DNA of 64,000 nt from Siphonodentalium dalli (lineage: Eukaryota; Mollusca; Scaphopoda; Gadilida; Siphonodentaliidae), in the NCBI GenBank assembly GCA_032622095.1, contig CP136066.1, positions 92,525,319 to 92,589,318 on the forward strand. Direction: 5' to 3'. Below, piece by piece: positions 26,175 through 41,100 of this stretch. Made by a program: the position numbers and the translations under genes. Every line of letters starts with the position of its first letter. Position 1 is the stretch's first letter. Under the pieces are notes generated by a model, which was not told the DNA's origin, did not search any database, and worked only from the letters and a program-made list of their open reading frames with translations.

Positions 26175-29100
26175 CCCGTCGTGTGTGTGAGAGGGAGGGT
26201 GTGTCTGAGTGTGTATAACTCGGTCACGCTTTTGGCGCGATTATAACTTTTCAACCATGCGTGCAATGTGGCCCAAATATGTACCACGGCCTATACTGTG
26301 TCGTAAAAGATGACCCACTAAATTTCAAGTCGATTGGTCAAAGCAAACCTGAGATCTAACATGATCCAGAAATGCAGTATATACACTCAAGTATAGACAC
26401 TATTTCTTATGACCTTTGTCGAAATGACGTCATGTACGCAAACCCACATTAGCTTTCTATTGTCGACGAAACTTCCATGCGCGCTAACAGCGTTGTTGGA
26501 AATAGGCGCTAAATTAATTTGTCAGTTCATGTTGAGTGTGAATATAAGTCAAGAATGTTGATTGTGTCGCGGAAGTGCATGTACATATATAGTGGGGGTG
26601 TGGAGTCAAGACTCGAACGATCTAACGTCGTTGGGAATGGGTGCTAATATGGTATTTTAATTTGCCAGTTCGGTGTGAACATAAGTAATGGATGCTGTTT
26701 TTGATGAAAGTTGTGCATTGAGTGTTGAATCGAAGGAGTACCAGTATACCCGGAAGATGGCGAATGGACACAGTCTGATCTCCCACCAGTGGGTACCGGT
26801 ACCGTTTAGTAGATTCGCCGGAACTCAGTTAGAGAAACCATATTTCCGGGCCGGGACTAATAATACAGTGGAAGCAATACTGCCGACGCTAATTAATGCT
26901 CTTTTCATATTTCAGTTGAATGCAAATCTGATAAAAGAATGTTTAAAAAATCAAAAAGTGCGCGAAGCGCACGCTGTTTATAAGATAATATAATGTGCGC
27001 GAAGCGCACAAAGATGCCACAACTAAATAAAGGCCCCCGAATGGAGTCTGTTTCAGTTAGTATATAATAAAGTAAAATATCTTGATTGTAGCGTTCCATA
27101 TGTGCATGCATATATGTGGGTTGGGGTAATGGGGGGGGGGGGGTAGAAATACAGTTTTAGTGAAATGAAGTGTTCCCACAAATGGGCCGCGCAGTGCAGG
27201 GCGTGTGATCCTTAGGCTGCATGCTGAATACAGATTACAAAGGCGGTCCGTTCAAAATGAGCCGCAAACTCCCTTCGTCGTTGAATAAAGGCTCCTAAAT
27301 TGAGTATGTTTCAGTTGGTGTATAGTATTGTTTAAAGTAATATGGTGATTTTGTTTCGTTCAATATGTGCATACGCATATGTGTGCTGGGTGTGTATAGA
27401 ATTACGGTTTTTAGTGAAATAAAGTGTTCCAACGCGCATCCAAAAAAGAGAAGCATGACCATTCATGACCGCGAACACTAGAAAACAACAAAGAACATTT
27501 ATATACCCGTCATTTTGTGACGGGCAACCCCCTAGTATCTAAATAATTTTCCATTCCAGACGAGGTTAACTTCGGTGCATTGGGAGGCCAAATAAGATAT
27601 GTTTTTGCCCGAATTGCGGGTCAATATACTCCGATTGGAATACCAGGGTTTCAACATATCCTTGCCCAAATACGCATATAATCGACTTTAATGTGAGATA
27701 TGTAAAAGTGTGATTATTTGATTATGAAATAAGCCGATAATGGACTCATATCCGTTATTTCGCCTAGGGCTCAAGCCACAGTGAAAACATATGTTAAAAC
27801 GTGTATACCTTAAATTCTAATTATGCCTAGAATCGCCATATTATGAGTCGATAATGTGACTAACATGCTCTCTTTTTCATCACATTATCGACTCAAAATG
27901 AGGCGATCCTAAGCACATTGAAACAAACGATTATAGAAAGGGTTAAAGTTATCAGGAACACCTGGGTGTCAAAACGGAGTAGCAAATGTTTGCTATAAAC
28001 GGTGAAGATACTGTGAATATTGTTAGTGGAATCATTGCCTTATGTTTACAATCCAATAATTGGTCAAGAAAAAAATATTAACTATATACATGTGTGCGTT
28101 GTTCAAACGTTGTTTTCTCACAGGAAATGAGATTGGAATGTTCGACAACCCCAGTTGATTGTTATATTCTGCCAATAGAGATAGTATTTGAGTAACAACT
28201 TGTCAGTTTTATTCACTGGAACATATTGTAACAGTGAGGATATACTTAAAATTGCAACAACCCCACACGCTCGGTGTATTATGTTTTTGATGTTGGAGTG
28301 TGTGACACATAAATACGTACTTAAATTTGAGATTTGACGCCATCATTCGTAGTATATCCATTAACATCCCAGTATATGACGTTATGTTGGTTTTACGTTT
28401 GACAATAAATGGGTGGAGCTGCAAGTAAACGGAATATAACGTTGATTCATGCGACACTGCTCGCACCGCCCCGATATCAAGACAAGAACCAGGTTTATAG
28501 CCACATATATGAGTAACTTGTAACGTGTGTTACCTTTACTAACGGAAAATCACCTGATCCACGCAACTATTCCGCCTACATGCACTTACATGGTTAAGAA
28601 AGCGTCTCATTCGTGAATTTTCAAAAAGGTCAATTTCGAACTATCAATTTGAAGGAAAAAATAATTACCCCCTATAACAGCCGTATGCTATAGTAATATA
28701 ATAACAACCATTTACCATCACCATATGAGAGATATTTTCCATCTATGTAAAAAAGTGGTTTAAAAAACCCCCAGATTTGTTTTAGGTAGATCGATAGCGA
28801 ATTTGACAGGAATTATTTGCAAAAACCACCTTCAATTATCTGGACTATCAACGAACTAGGGTTTGCGTCCCGTCTACCATCATGACTGTATGTGTGAAAA
28901 TGAATCAAACAATTTTCATTGAATTATTCTGATTTTTTTGGCAGCCATTTGCATAACCTTTTTTTTAAAAGAAAAATCATCATAAAACTTCATAATATCT
29001 GAATAAATGAATCAGTATTGAGTGCTTATATCTGCCAGATCATTGAAAACGTTGTTGAATAGTACTTGATGTTGTTTTATGTTGTTTTGTTCCTTCAGCC

Positions 29101-32100
29101 AATAAAAACAATGTTCTAAAAATGACTGCCAAAAAATGTCAACATCTCGAAAACAGTCGATTCCGTGCATTTCCGGATAAATTCATACCAGAGCTCGTCG
29201 AATATTTTCTAGGCTGACACAAATGCGAGGTTGTGAAAATAATAATTTCAAAAATCTAAATCTGATAACTCTGAACTTTAAGGGATGGGTTCCTCGACTC
29301 AAATCAACTAAATTTTATTTTACCCCCTGAAGCCGAAGAGATCGTAATTTAGGGGCGTAAATCTCGTTGTGTATCTTTAATGTATCACAAATTACGGCTA
29401 CATGATCTCACCTCCACAGTGACAACCCTGATTGTAGACCAATTGAAGTGCTTGAATGTGTGGTCAAACAAATCATCATTAATCACTACGAGTCCTCTCT
29501 CTGAACTCCACTCGCCAACCTTAGACAGACTGCCGTCACCCTGGGTACTTGTAGAACATATCTGGAATATCTGGTCCAGCCGGTAATTATCTGTACCAAA
29601 TTGTATTATGCCTGACTCGCCTTCGAACGATATCTGCAATAATTATACGTCAATTGCTAGAAATAGAAACGTTTCGCATACGAATAGGGCTTTCCGTCAG
29701 TTGTCGTTTTTGCCATATATGTAGTTACGATTACAGTTTCGGGTTTGCAACAGATTTCACAAATACATCAGATAGTAATAATATCCTAATTGTTTCTTTG
29801 GTCCTCAATGTGGGAGTTTACAATGAGATTGTTGTCCTTACGTTGTAATTGTCATGTGATCTTCTCTCTTAGCGGCAATGGAATGAGTCATATGTACATA
29901 ATTCAAAATTAAAGACATATTATGTATTATGTACTTGTCCGGGAGCGTGACACTGATAAGTTAATAGTCGGGCGCTATTTCAACTGGGTGAATGTAACAT
30001 TACTAAAATCGCCGAAACTTTGAAGCAAATCGATCGTACCACTCCATAGAAAACATCGTTTCAACAACGCTCAATTGTAAATATTTACTACTCGATGCGG
30101 GACGCAAATATTGGCGATAAACTAACGAAACCGATTTCGCCATCGACAGTCGCTGTATTTAATAAATATATAAGAATGATGTGGGACTGTGTGTGTTGTT
30201 TATTTGGATAATATATATTTTAAAAATTACTACTTTGAGCATGAGTATTGTCAATTTATATTTGGTCACCCTATCGGTGTGTTTCACATCACATTGAGTA
30301 CATACTAATTCTGGCAGACAGTACTATATAACCTTACAGCTAGTGGTGAGAAGTTTGAAGAACACCATTTTCTCAAAGTTGTCAATTATGCGAAAAGTGT
30401 TTTGGAGGGTCCGAAAACTGTGCAATGGACGTAACCATTATCAGAAAAGTCTTCTACAGTAATGCCCTAAGTAATCGACTCCTTGACCTCATCAGAATTA
30501 TGGGTAACTTTTCAGGATTTAGTCGGAAATACGGCTTGTCGCCATTTGTAGGAAAGCTCTCAAACTTCATTTGAGAAATTTGCGACTCTGGCATAATGTG
30601 GTGAGAAGGGAACCAGCTATGAAGAACCAATCGAATCAAGTAAAGTAAATTCCTTCCTGGCCAAATGTAGCTCCACTGACGGACAATATTACCAATTTGT
30701 TAATAAAAATAATAAAAGCACTTCTTGGACGATTATCTCATGATGATATTTATTATATCGCATTCGTAAAGCTACATTTCTCCCCAGGCTCCATCGCCTC
30801 TTGCGAATTCTTAAAGACACACAGTTGATGCGGAAAAGCTTTTGGTGAGTCCTAAATCCGTCAATTCGCCACTTAAAAAATTGGTTACTGACATTCCGTA
30901 TTTTATCTAAAATGTGTAAAAGAAAATGTAAGGATATACCGTATGTGTATAACAAATGTGATGGCAGCAAAATTTCCAGCACATTGTGACGTAAAGTTAC
31001 GGATATTTTTCTCAGTTTATTTCGCTGACTAACTTCGCACGCTTCTGTAACTGTTTTCTTAATTCGCAATGGCTTACACTAGTTAGTGTATAACAGTATT
31101 TGTGAACACATTATTGGGGAAACAATACAAACATGATATTTTAGGTTTGACAAAGCTTTTTATTGTTTAATAAGAGCAGGTGTTCATGAAATTAATTGTA
31201 CCCTGCAACTCTTTGGTTATCCGATGTCTGATATCTCTGAAGTTTTAGTATGGATCGAATAAGCTCGTAATTAAAAATACCACTTGACCATGTTTGTTTA
31301 GTTGATTGTAATTTACGATATGGAATACTTCTTGCATTTTACACTTGATCATTCGCGGTTATCTCTTATCGATATTGCCGCTTTCTGTTTTGTAATCTGT
31401 TCTCCAATTAGGGAAAATAGTTGGCTCTCAAAATGTTAGAGCCCACTAGCATGTGACTCAGCAGAATTGCTCGTTCAATATAGTCAGATAAAGATGTCTA
31501 GTTGCCGAATGTCCATACATGCATGCAGATATATACGAAAATATTATATGCTATTCTCACAGGACGCAAGTTGTTGTATGCGGATTTAGATACTAAGATG
31601 CAAATGCTATAACATTTTCTCTCACATATACCGTCATTCCTTAACCGATCCCATGGAATTGATACTGATATAAATGGAATTCAACTAGTGTATTTATAAA
31701 CATGTGCACAAGTGCACTTGCACACATGTCATTAAGTGAGGCAATACACATCTCTGGAATTTCAAAGTTATAGTATGGTTCGAAATAACTCGTAATTAAA
31801 CATGCAACTTTAAATAACCATCTGCATTTAGTTGAATAACATTAATTTTATTGAATACTCCTTTTATTTTACACTTGATCATTCCCGGTTTCTCACCGCA
31901 TTTTGCAGTGTGCTCTAATTTGACCACTCGCGAAACCAAGTAAGGCTTAAAGGATCAAACGCGCGTTATTCCAAGACATTTTCAACCGACTAATTCCTTG
32001 GATCTGTCCAGCGACAAATCTTGAATTTCACATATGCTTAGCTTCATTGTATATAGAATATGGAAAGCCATTAAGAGATGACAAAACAATGTATATTAAA

Positions 32101-35100
32101 TGAAAATATAATTTTCTTATTTGTCCCTTTAGGTACCAAGGACTGCTAGAATAACTAATAATTTCGCACACCAATCCAATCACTAAATAGCTTATTGGCT
32201 TTGATCTATGAGAGGAAGCTTCATTTGTGTAATAATTGGTATTTACTCACCGTTTTAAGATTTTCGACTATGGGATCGTTGATGACCGAGAGCAGCCCAC
32301 CAGACACATGCGAACATAGTGTTACATCGGTGTTTCCTGACGCCGTTGTGGTGTTGATGGCGGCAATAGTTAAAGCTTGCACTGCGTCCCTCAGCGTTGT
32401 TGCAAACTTGTATCAAGAATATGAAGAAAACCATAGTCGGAAATGGTATATAACGCCCTCAAGATCATATTATTAGGCATATATAAAATACATTAGAGCT
32501 TGGGCCTTCACCTGTAGTGAAATATATTATTAAGGAACAGATAAACTACGAAATATATTACCTGCACTGTTTTTGCAATGTAGTAAACTTATAGAATTCC
32601 ATGTCAAAACAGCAACAATTTCCCAGGTTTTGAACTAGTGGAGCATCATCTGTACGGGTGTAGCTGGACTAACGATCCGTGGCATGATATAGAGGAGACC
32701 ACAATTCCTCGCTATGTGCAGTTATCAAAAGGAAGGGCAATGATGCTTTCTACCTGGCAGAACGAGGCAAGGTATACTACCGGAGAATTAGTATGCATGT
32801 GCAATTCTACTAGTGTAATTTTACCAGAGTAATTCTACCAGGGTGATTTATTAGGGTAAAGTTATTATGGTAGTACCGAGGTGCACTTTCAGAACCTTTA
32901 ACATTTACGATAATAGATTTGAAGCCATATGAATCACACATGTGATCACCTAAGGTGTTAAACACTGGATTTAGCCTACTTATTTATTAGAATAGTCTTG
33001 TACCATGCTGTTAACTTTTGAGTATGATACCGAGTTTGTTTTCCACTGATTAACGAACAGAATATGATTTTATTGTGACAAAAGAGACAGAAAATACCTC
33101 AGCCGAAAGATGTCCTATTATGAAATATATTGATCGCTCATAATTACTATAGTAACACAAAATAAACCATGGTTTACATTCCTCTACTCTGGTAAAATAT
33201 GGTATAGTCAGATATACAATGATATACTCTGATAAAAGCCATGTAAAGTTTATGTAAAATGACATATCCTTATAAATTCCAAGTAAAGGCATGATATAGC
33301 CCACGTACATTATGCTATTGTAAATCCTGATGTATTACCATTACACACAACACATTAACCAACATGGGAGCCTATGTACCAGCCAGTTTGAGATTGGTTG
33401 GACTCCATCTTGTAGTGTTGTTTCCGTTTTTGACCTTAACAAACCCACCCAAATTCTTGTTCCTGGTTGAAATACAGTTTGTAAGATCAGTAGCTTGAAG
33501 TCTGAACTGCTACAGTGACAACATACCAGACTTTAGTCTAGAAATAGGACTAAGATTCATAATATCATTCCCGTCGTATCACTTGTATATTATTGTACAG
33601 TCACTTTCCCAGTTCGGGATAACTGATCGCATTCTCTCTGCACAAACTTTCTCGGTTGATTTGCATGGTCATACATTGTTCCAAGACATAAGAAAACATA
33701 TTCTCTACACTATTTATAATGGTTTTTAGGTCGAGCTTCAACGAAAAAAAAGTATTTGGTTCTGAAATTACCCTGCTCATTTTTCCCAGTTCGGGATTTT
33801 TTTTGCCGGTTCGGGATAACTTAATGTTTGACATTGCTGTTAACTTATCTGTCATTTTATGTGTATTAATATTTTATTTTATGTGATTTTATGCTAATTT
33901 CTTTCAAAAGAATGCATATTTGAGCTAATAAAATTGCTTTATGAGTGCGTGATTGGCTTTTGAAAATGACTGTTGAACTGTTGATATCATGTTTTATTCA
34001 GTTTAGGAATCTTTTTATTTTTTGTTGAAACCTGCAGTGTTTGCTTGATTCCAATGGTCATCTCATGTTTCTTGATGTGATTCTAAAACATTTACTCTCC
34101 ATTATTAAAAAAAATTGTCTTCCTAATGAATAATTTGTTCAAAGAAGAGAAAACAATACTACTAAAGGAATATGTTTGGCCAGTGTAAAAAATATGCATG
34201 CAATGGTCTACAAATAGAACGTTTAATGCAGCAACACTATCTTTGCATTGCTATGTGGTGTTACCCTTGGTGGGGTTTCTTTTGGCATGAGAGATTTCAT
34301 CTCTATATGTCAAGGTCATACACAAAGGTCAAGGTCATTCACCAAATTATTGGCTTTTTTCATATCGGGTCATACATTTTCTACTCACTGATTTTACATA
34401 TCTGTTTTGAAGACGTTATCTTTGCTCCGAAATAATCTGTAGCGTATGTGCTACATGGAGAACTGCATTATTGTTGAAACCGACATGTCAGTCATGATAT
34501 ATAGGCCTTTAAACTTGGTGACCATTTTCAAAAATGGGTCAAAATCAGTTATTTCCCGAATAGTAGAGGCAAGAGCCTCTACTATTCGGGAAATAACTGA
34601 GCTTTGTGTATGACCTTGACATATAGAGATGAAATCTCTCATGTCCAATTTTTGGCTCCCGTGTGCATTTTGTGAAGAAATATAGCCACTATGCTCATGA
34701 TGTTGCTTGATATCTGGGGCACCAGTAAACAAATGTTAGACACCTGTGGGTTGCGACTGGGTGGATTTATGACGTCATCAAGATGGCCGCCATCCAAAAT
34801 TTCAGAGTATGCACTGAATCAGTTTAATTAATAGCTAGTAGTGAATGTATGATAGGAAATATAATATTTCTCTACTGTTGTGATACTATGATAACAGACT
34901 TTAACAGAAAAATTTATCACATTTAACCAAGATGGCCGCCAAAATGGCGACCGAAGTTCGGGAAAATGATGAATTTTCACACATGTCTCTTAAAACATTC
35001 ACGGTTGTTTGAAATTGGTGGCTAATAGCAACTTAATTTTAAATACATTTGAATACCTAACCATTTGAACATGATAATATGTCATAATTTAGGTCTTATT

Positions 35101-38100
35101 CCTACAAAATGTCGTCAAAATGTGAATTCATAAATATGATATGAAATTTTACCAAATATCGATTTTGTAATTCGAGCCAAGTGTTAGCCAGAAAATAGCT
35201 GAATTTGATGACAAACATTTGCAACAGGTTTAAACATATAGATTGCCATATAATTACATGCAAAAAAGTGCATCTGTATTCAAGATGGCAACCAAAATGG
35301 TTGCCAAAATTGATAAATCACTAAAATTTGTCAAATTTTCTTTGATATCACTCCTAATGTGCGATTTAGTGAATATTGGTGAATATATTTGCTCCGTGTT
35401 GACGTAATAACATGGAGATATGAAACAATGTGAATAGTTTGTGAACAATGGCTGTTTATACTCAAAAATTCTAGAGAATGAAACGACGAAAATGAGATGA
35501 AATCATCAAAATGGCAACCATGAACAATTTAAGAGTTGGCATTGAGTCTGGGAGGAAAATTTAGATAGTGAAATGATTATGTTTCGCGACCAATAATACC
35601 ATTGCATTGGATCACACTTCCTCTTGACGGTGCAATTTAGACCTCAAAATCCAAGATGGCTCCCAAAACGGCGACCGAAATTCTAATAATTGATGATTTT
35701 CACACTCGCCTCTTAAATTATTCACAGCGGTTTGAAATCGGTGGCTACTAGCAACCTTATTTTGAATAAATTATACTATCTAATCATTCGACAACCATGA
35801 TATGTTAGATTAACATATTATTATCCATTTGAATCTAAATTCAGGATGGTGACTCAGATGGTTACCAAAATGGAGAAATCATCCAAATTTGCTAGTTTTC
35901 ATTGATAACGCATCTAAGGTGGGTTTCAGTGACTACTGGTAAACATATTTGTTCCCCTGTTGACAAAAGTGTCAGGAATGCTGATACAATCTGATACAAT
36001 ATGAATATTTTTCGAACAGTAGCTCCGAGATTTCATGAGAATGGAAACAGAAACCATGAAAAGTAGATAAATTCATCTGCTGTTGACCTATTTGAAAATA
36101 TCCAAATCTGAATATATGCTGATTACATCCATCATTACATGTACATCGGAAATGTCCTGATTGGGTGACTCGACTGGAGAAAAATCCCTACCTCAACAAT
36201 AAGGCTGTCGGTATTGAGCAATACTTTAATTACTTCCCCTTGATATCGCCCCCCTTATGGGGTTTGGATAATAATTTGTCACTTGACTCCTGTATTGCTC
36301 ATGTAATGCCATCACACTAAGTCAATTCTACCGAAATTCAGCTGCTCACGGATATTAATTGAATGGACATCACACAATGCAGTACCCAAAACAGTAGCGG
36401 CATATAATGCGTTGACATTACAGACATCTTCCATGTTAACAAGCTTAATAATTAGTGTATACTAAGTCCAAATATAAGAATAGGAGCTAATATTTGTGTG
36501 ATTCGTTCTTATTAATATATGTGTACGAGAACACAGGTATGCTTTTGTGAAACTGAGAAAATTTACAATTACTCGTCCTTGAATAACATCTAGTTCAAAT
36601 TGTGTGTGCATCAGGGGATTATATGACAGTAATTGCTTTGTCGCAGACTGCCAAACGAGAGCGTTCAGATGTAAGCTCTATGTGTTTCTGCGAAGAAGAA
36701 TCGCATTGGCTAATTTTTACCAGACCTCTGCTTATTACATGTGATCTATAGCGACTAGAGATAAATTATGTTCAGCTGTGGAGCTCTGGACAGCTCATAG
36801 GTCAACTCACTGACTCCGTGCCCAAGATTTGCGAAAGCGTGTCTGATTTTGATCGAGCTAGGATCGGAAGATAGCCTCATATAATGTGTTCAATTGGTAT
36901 ACATGTGTATTTGAGTTCCACAGAGATAGTTTTCTGGACATCGCATATACTGCAATTTCGTTCCGTGTATGATCCCCATCTTCCTGTGCAGAACTTATGC
37001 ACTCATCAAGTTTATATTAGATACACCCATGTCATATTTGTCACATGTGTTATCGAAGTTCTTTCATGCTTGCGTTATGCGGTCTCATCAAAATGGCATA
37101 CAAGAAACATATTCACAACAAAATTTCTTTAAATGCCTGCATTTCTGTAATTGTATCGGCTATCGACAATGTTCCAGATAAAATTGATAATAATTTCTCG
37201 CACCAATGCACAGTTCGACTTGGCCGTAGAGGCAATTCAACTCACCGACATGTTGAGGTACATGTATTATTATTGGGTGGAAAGTTTGTAGTATTATTTC
37301 CAGATGTTTTATACAGGAACATTTGATATCCCACTACAATGAAATCAGGTCTGCAGAAAACTCAGGTCGTTAAACGTTGAAATCTTATACCTTCCTGTGC
37401 AATAGTTTAAGTAAATTTCAGTTATGGACTCTTCAAATAGCTTAAAATCCACAATCTTCTCTCAACTCAAGCATAACATTGTTATCTATTACTTCCAACC
37501 AGAAAATTCTATAAACTACATTTGTTCGATGGACAATTAAAGGATTTCGTTCGAGATTGCGGGGTTTCTGTGATTCGAAGATCTTTACTTTCTGTGAACT
37601 AACAGTTTATGTATAATGCTAATGAATGTCCCCATGTGGACGTTTTGCAAGAATTCTTAATAAACGTTCCATTAAATTATCTTGATGACCCGTCACTGTA
37701 TTCATTACTTCGATGCACCATCATATGGCATGGTCCAAAGATGAGCTTCTGGTGTTTCGATGAGGTATTTCATCAATAAATATCCAGGCGCTAGGCATAG
37801 GCATTTTGATTTCACGATATTTTATCGTTGACAACCAGGAAGAAGTTGAGGAGCCGTTATTGTCACTTGCTGGACTCGACATGGAGAATGACAAACCTTA
37901 GGCTATTTTTGCCCGATACTGATATTTTGACATATTCTAAAATAAACTGACAAGCATTAACTCGGTTATGTGCACAGTTATGTTAGACTACATCGAAGTG
38001 AATATGCAAGGTATCTGCTATGAGGTCAGCGGCCGTATTGAAATTGATTTATTAAATCTGTATTATGGACTCTCCATTCCACAACCGAAGCAAACATTAT

Positions 38101-41100
38101 ATATGGAGTCTCTGATATGCAGTCCGAGAGTTTTGTGGTGAGCTCTGTTAGCTTGCGAGATGAGTTTGTAATTCAACTGTAGTTGCTGGGGTGAGTTGGT
38201 TGTAAATAGACTACCATCAATGTGACCATCTATTGGACGAAGTAACAAGAGTGGTACATGTGCTGACTCACGTCTTGAGAAGTGTGACAATGTCTCAACT
38301 ATTCAAACGAATTTCGGGTGGTCAAACACAGATATGCCAAAAACAAGAAACTGAACAATGCAATATCCCCTTATTGTATCTTATTAGACACAACTGTTTC
38401 ATAATTAGATACGAAATAATGTTTGCACTAACATGTAATGCCTGTGTATTTCTAAGTTGAGCAATTATATTTCCCGGTAGAAGTATGATAGCAATGCAAC
38501 TTCGACTTCGATGAAGTCAAGGTGTGATATTGTTCCTGAATCTTCTAAATTTTTGTGGCCGGGCGAAATCAACGTGGTCAACAATTCATCAAGAATAGGC
38601 AACGAATAAAGCAGATCTGTCCCAAACGAAATAATATAGTCATAAAGTTGGATTTCTGTCTGTATTATGACTGCAGGGATTCTTTTGCGTTCGAGTACTC
38701 GTTATGCTCTTATAATGATACAGTCAGCACATATCCGGTTTGACTTCCTTCCCAGGAAACGGGCAGGATCGTTTAAATTATATTGGGCAATTTCATGTTA
38801 GGTTTCTAAGAGTCCATTCTAATATATTCTCGATTATAAACAAACTATGTTTGGTCAAACATAGTCACAATATACCTTAACATGAAAGTATTTAATTTAG
38901 ATTAGGAGAATATATCCACCTCCTTTGCTAAATGCCGTTTGAGAATATAAAGATTTGTCACATTTTATAACTGAGTTTTTTTGGGGGCCATTCTGGCGAC
39001 CATCTTGGGTCAAATAGATCAATGTCGAGTGTAATTGAATTACACTAACGATATTTAAAACTGTGTACACTTTTGTTTATTTTAGTATGCCTATTTCTGT
39101 CCAATGTTAATCTAGAACCTCGAGAAGCAAGTTTAGTTGTGAAATTACATAGCGCATTATTTAATTTGCATTTTTCGGAGTATGGACAACAATTAGACAC
39201 AAATTATAACATAAGTAATATGTACTTGGTGTCATAACTGATAAAAACAAAGACAATTCCTACTCGCCACAGTTTACAAATAACCGAAAATGATGTAAGG
39301 GCATGTGTAACAATTCAACACATTTCTATATTTCGGTCGCCATTTTGACAGCCATCTTGGTTTTTTTATCAATCTTGTTCTTTCAAAAGGAAGCTTGGTG
39401 CAATTTTATCATTTCCGTAGAAATATTTATCATTTTCTGTGTTAAATTTTCTTCCTCACTCAGTGCCCATTCTACAATTTTGTGTGGCTGCCATGAAGAT
39501 GATTTGACTCAATTTTTGTGGTATAATACTGTTGAATTCTCGGTTATAAGTAGATATATGGTTCACCAAATTTACAAATTATTCCATAAGTCCATGGATT
39601 TCAGCGAAAAAGTAGCACATATTCACATATATTTACTTTTCCCCAACACATGAGTGATATCAATAAAAATTGGACAGATTTTGGTGATTTCTCCATTATG
39701 GCAGCCATCTTGGCCGCCATCTTAAACGAAAATGCACTATTTTCAGTGTAGCTATATGGCAATTCACATATTTAAAACATTTTTACATTATCTTCATCAA
39801 ATTCAGTTATTTTCTGTTCAACTCTTGGCTAGAATCACATAATTGAATTTTGGTTAACTTTCATAGCACATTTTTGAAATCACATTTTAAAGATAGCTGG
39901 CAGGAATGAGATCCGAAATATGATTTATTATGTTGTAGAAATGGTTGGATACTAGAATTTAATCAAATTTAGGTCTTTATTCGTTACAAATTTCAAACAT
40001 CGGTTAATGATTCAAGAGGAAAGTGTGAAAAATCATCAATTTTCCGATTTTCGGTCGCCATTTTGGCGGCCATCTTGGATTATGGTAGCTACTTTTCTCT
40101 CAAATGGAAGTATGGTGTATTAGTTTCACGTCGGTGGTGAGATAATCAAATTATTATAATAAATTCACAAGTAGATATTAATCAAACTGACTCAGTGCAT
40201 ACTGTGAAATTGTGTATGGCGGCCATCTTGATTACGTCATAAATACACACAATCGCGACCCCAAGGTGTCTAACATTTGTTTTCTGGTGCCTGAGATATC
40301 AAGCAACGTGATTGGCATAGTCGCTATATTTCTTCACAAAGTGCACACGGGAGTACACAAGAGCCTCTACTACAATATATCATGCTTCTGTGTAATCCAG
40401 GCGATTGGTGCATGGAAAAGTAAGAATTACACAAATTATGATAAAAGCATGAAACTTGCCACATATGTTCCTTGGACCTTACTGATAATTTTCAGATATA
40501 GACCCAATCGAGATTTGGCCCTGCTTAACAACGGTTGCTAGGCAACTACCCGAAAGTATAAAATGCTCATATAAGGAGGCAGTACAGTATTTTATTCAAC
40601 TTTAGTTCGTTTGAATTGCATATTTGAGGTATATTTGTGACATAGGATGAATTACACAGACTTATGACGTCGTTTCCTATCATAATATCCATCACAACTG
40701 TTGCTATGCAGCTACCAGACAGTAAAATGTATAATCCCCACTCTTCTTGATGGCATTTTGGACCAGCATAGATGGTAGATTTGTCTTAACTACATTTTAT
40801 ATATGCTAATACATCACATAGTGTATATTATAATAATATAGATGGATGGTTTCTGCTGTTGGAAGGTGTCATTGCGATCGTTCTTAAGAGAACAACCCAT
40901 ATTTTTAATTTTCAAAAGCATCAATGATCATAACGCAAGTTGTATCTGATGAACACAATTGACTATTCTGCCTTATACACATTGAATACTAACATTTATG
41001 ATGCATCTTGATTAATTGTTACTATTTTAAAGGCACGGGCGGCGTTCGTTGCAGAAAAATTTATATTTGTTCAAATCGCCATCAACAGAAGGAACACCAA

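Larger units (their letters stand above)
25599..28320 (-). other. Intron between S1 exons, 2.7 kb
   Basis: Donor GTACGT at 28320 and acceptor TATAG at 25599. It contains a (TA)n run, Helitron-like element A and the hairpin at 27845-27894. No other gene was seen. Confidence 0.75.

Noticed and set aside
32195-32476. 93-residue plus-strand ORF
   Set aside because: It is the complement of the receptor exon at 32251-32406, which has splice sites and family homology.
38063-38290. 75-residue minus-strand ORF in the foldback centre
   Set aside because: No recognised motif, no clear splice sites, and no fit to the receptor between its in-phase neighbouring exons.
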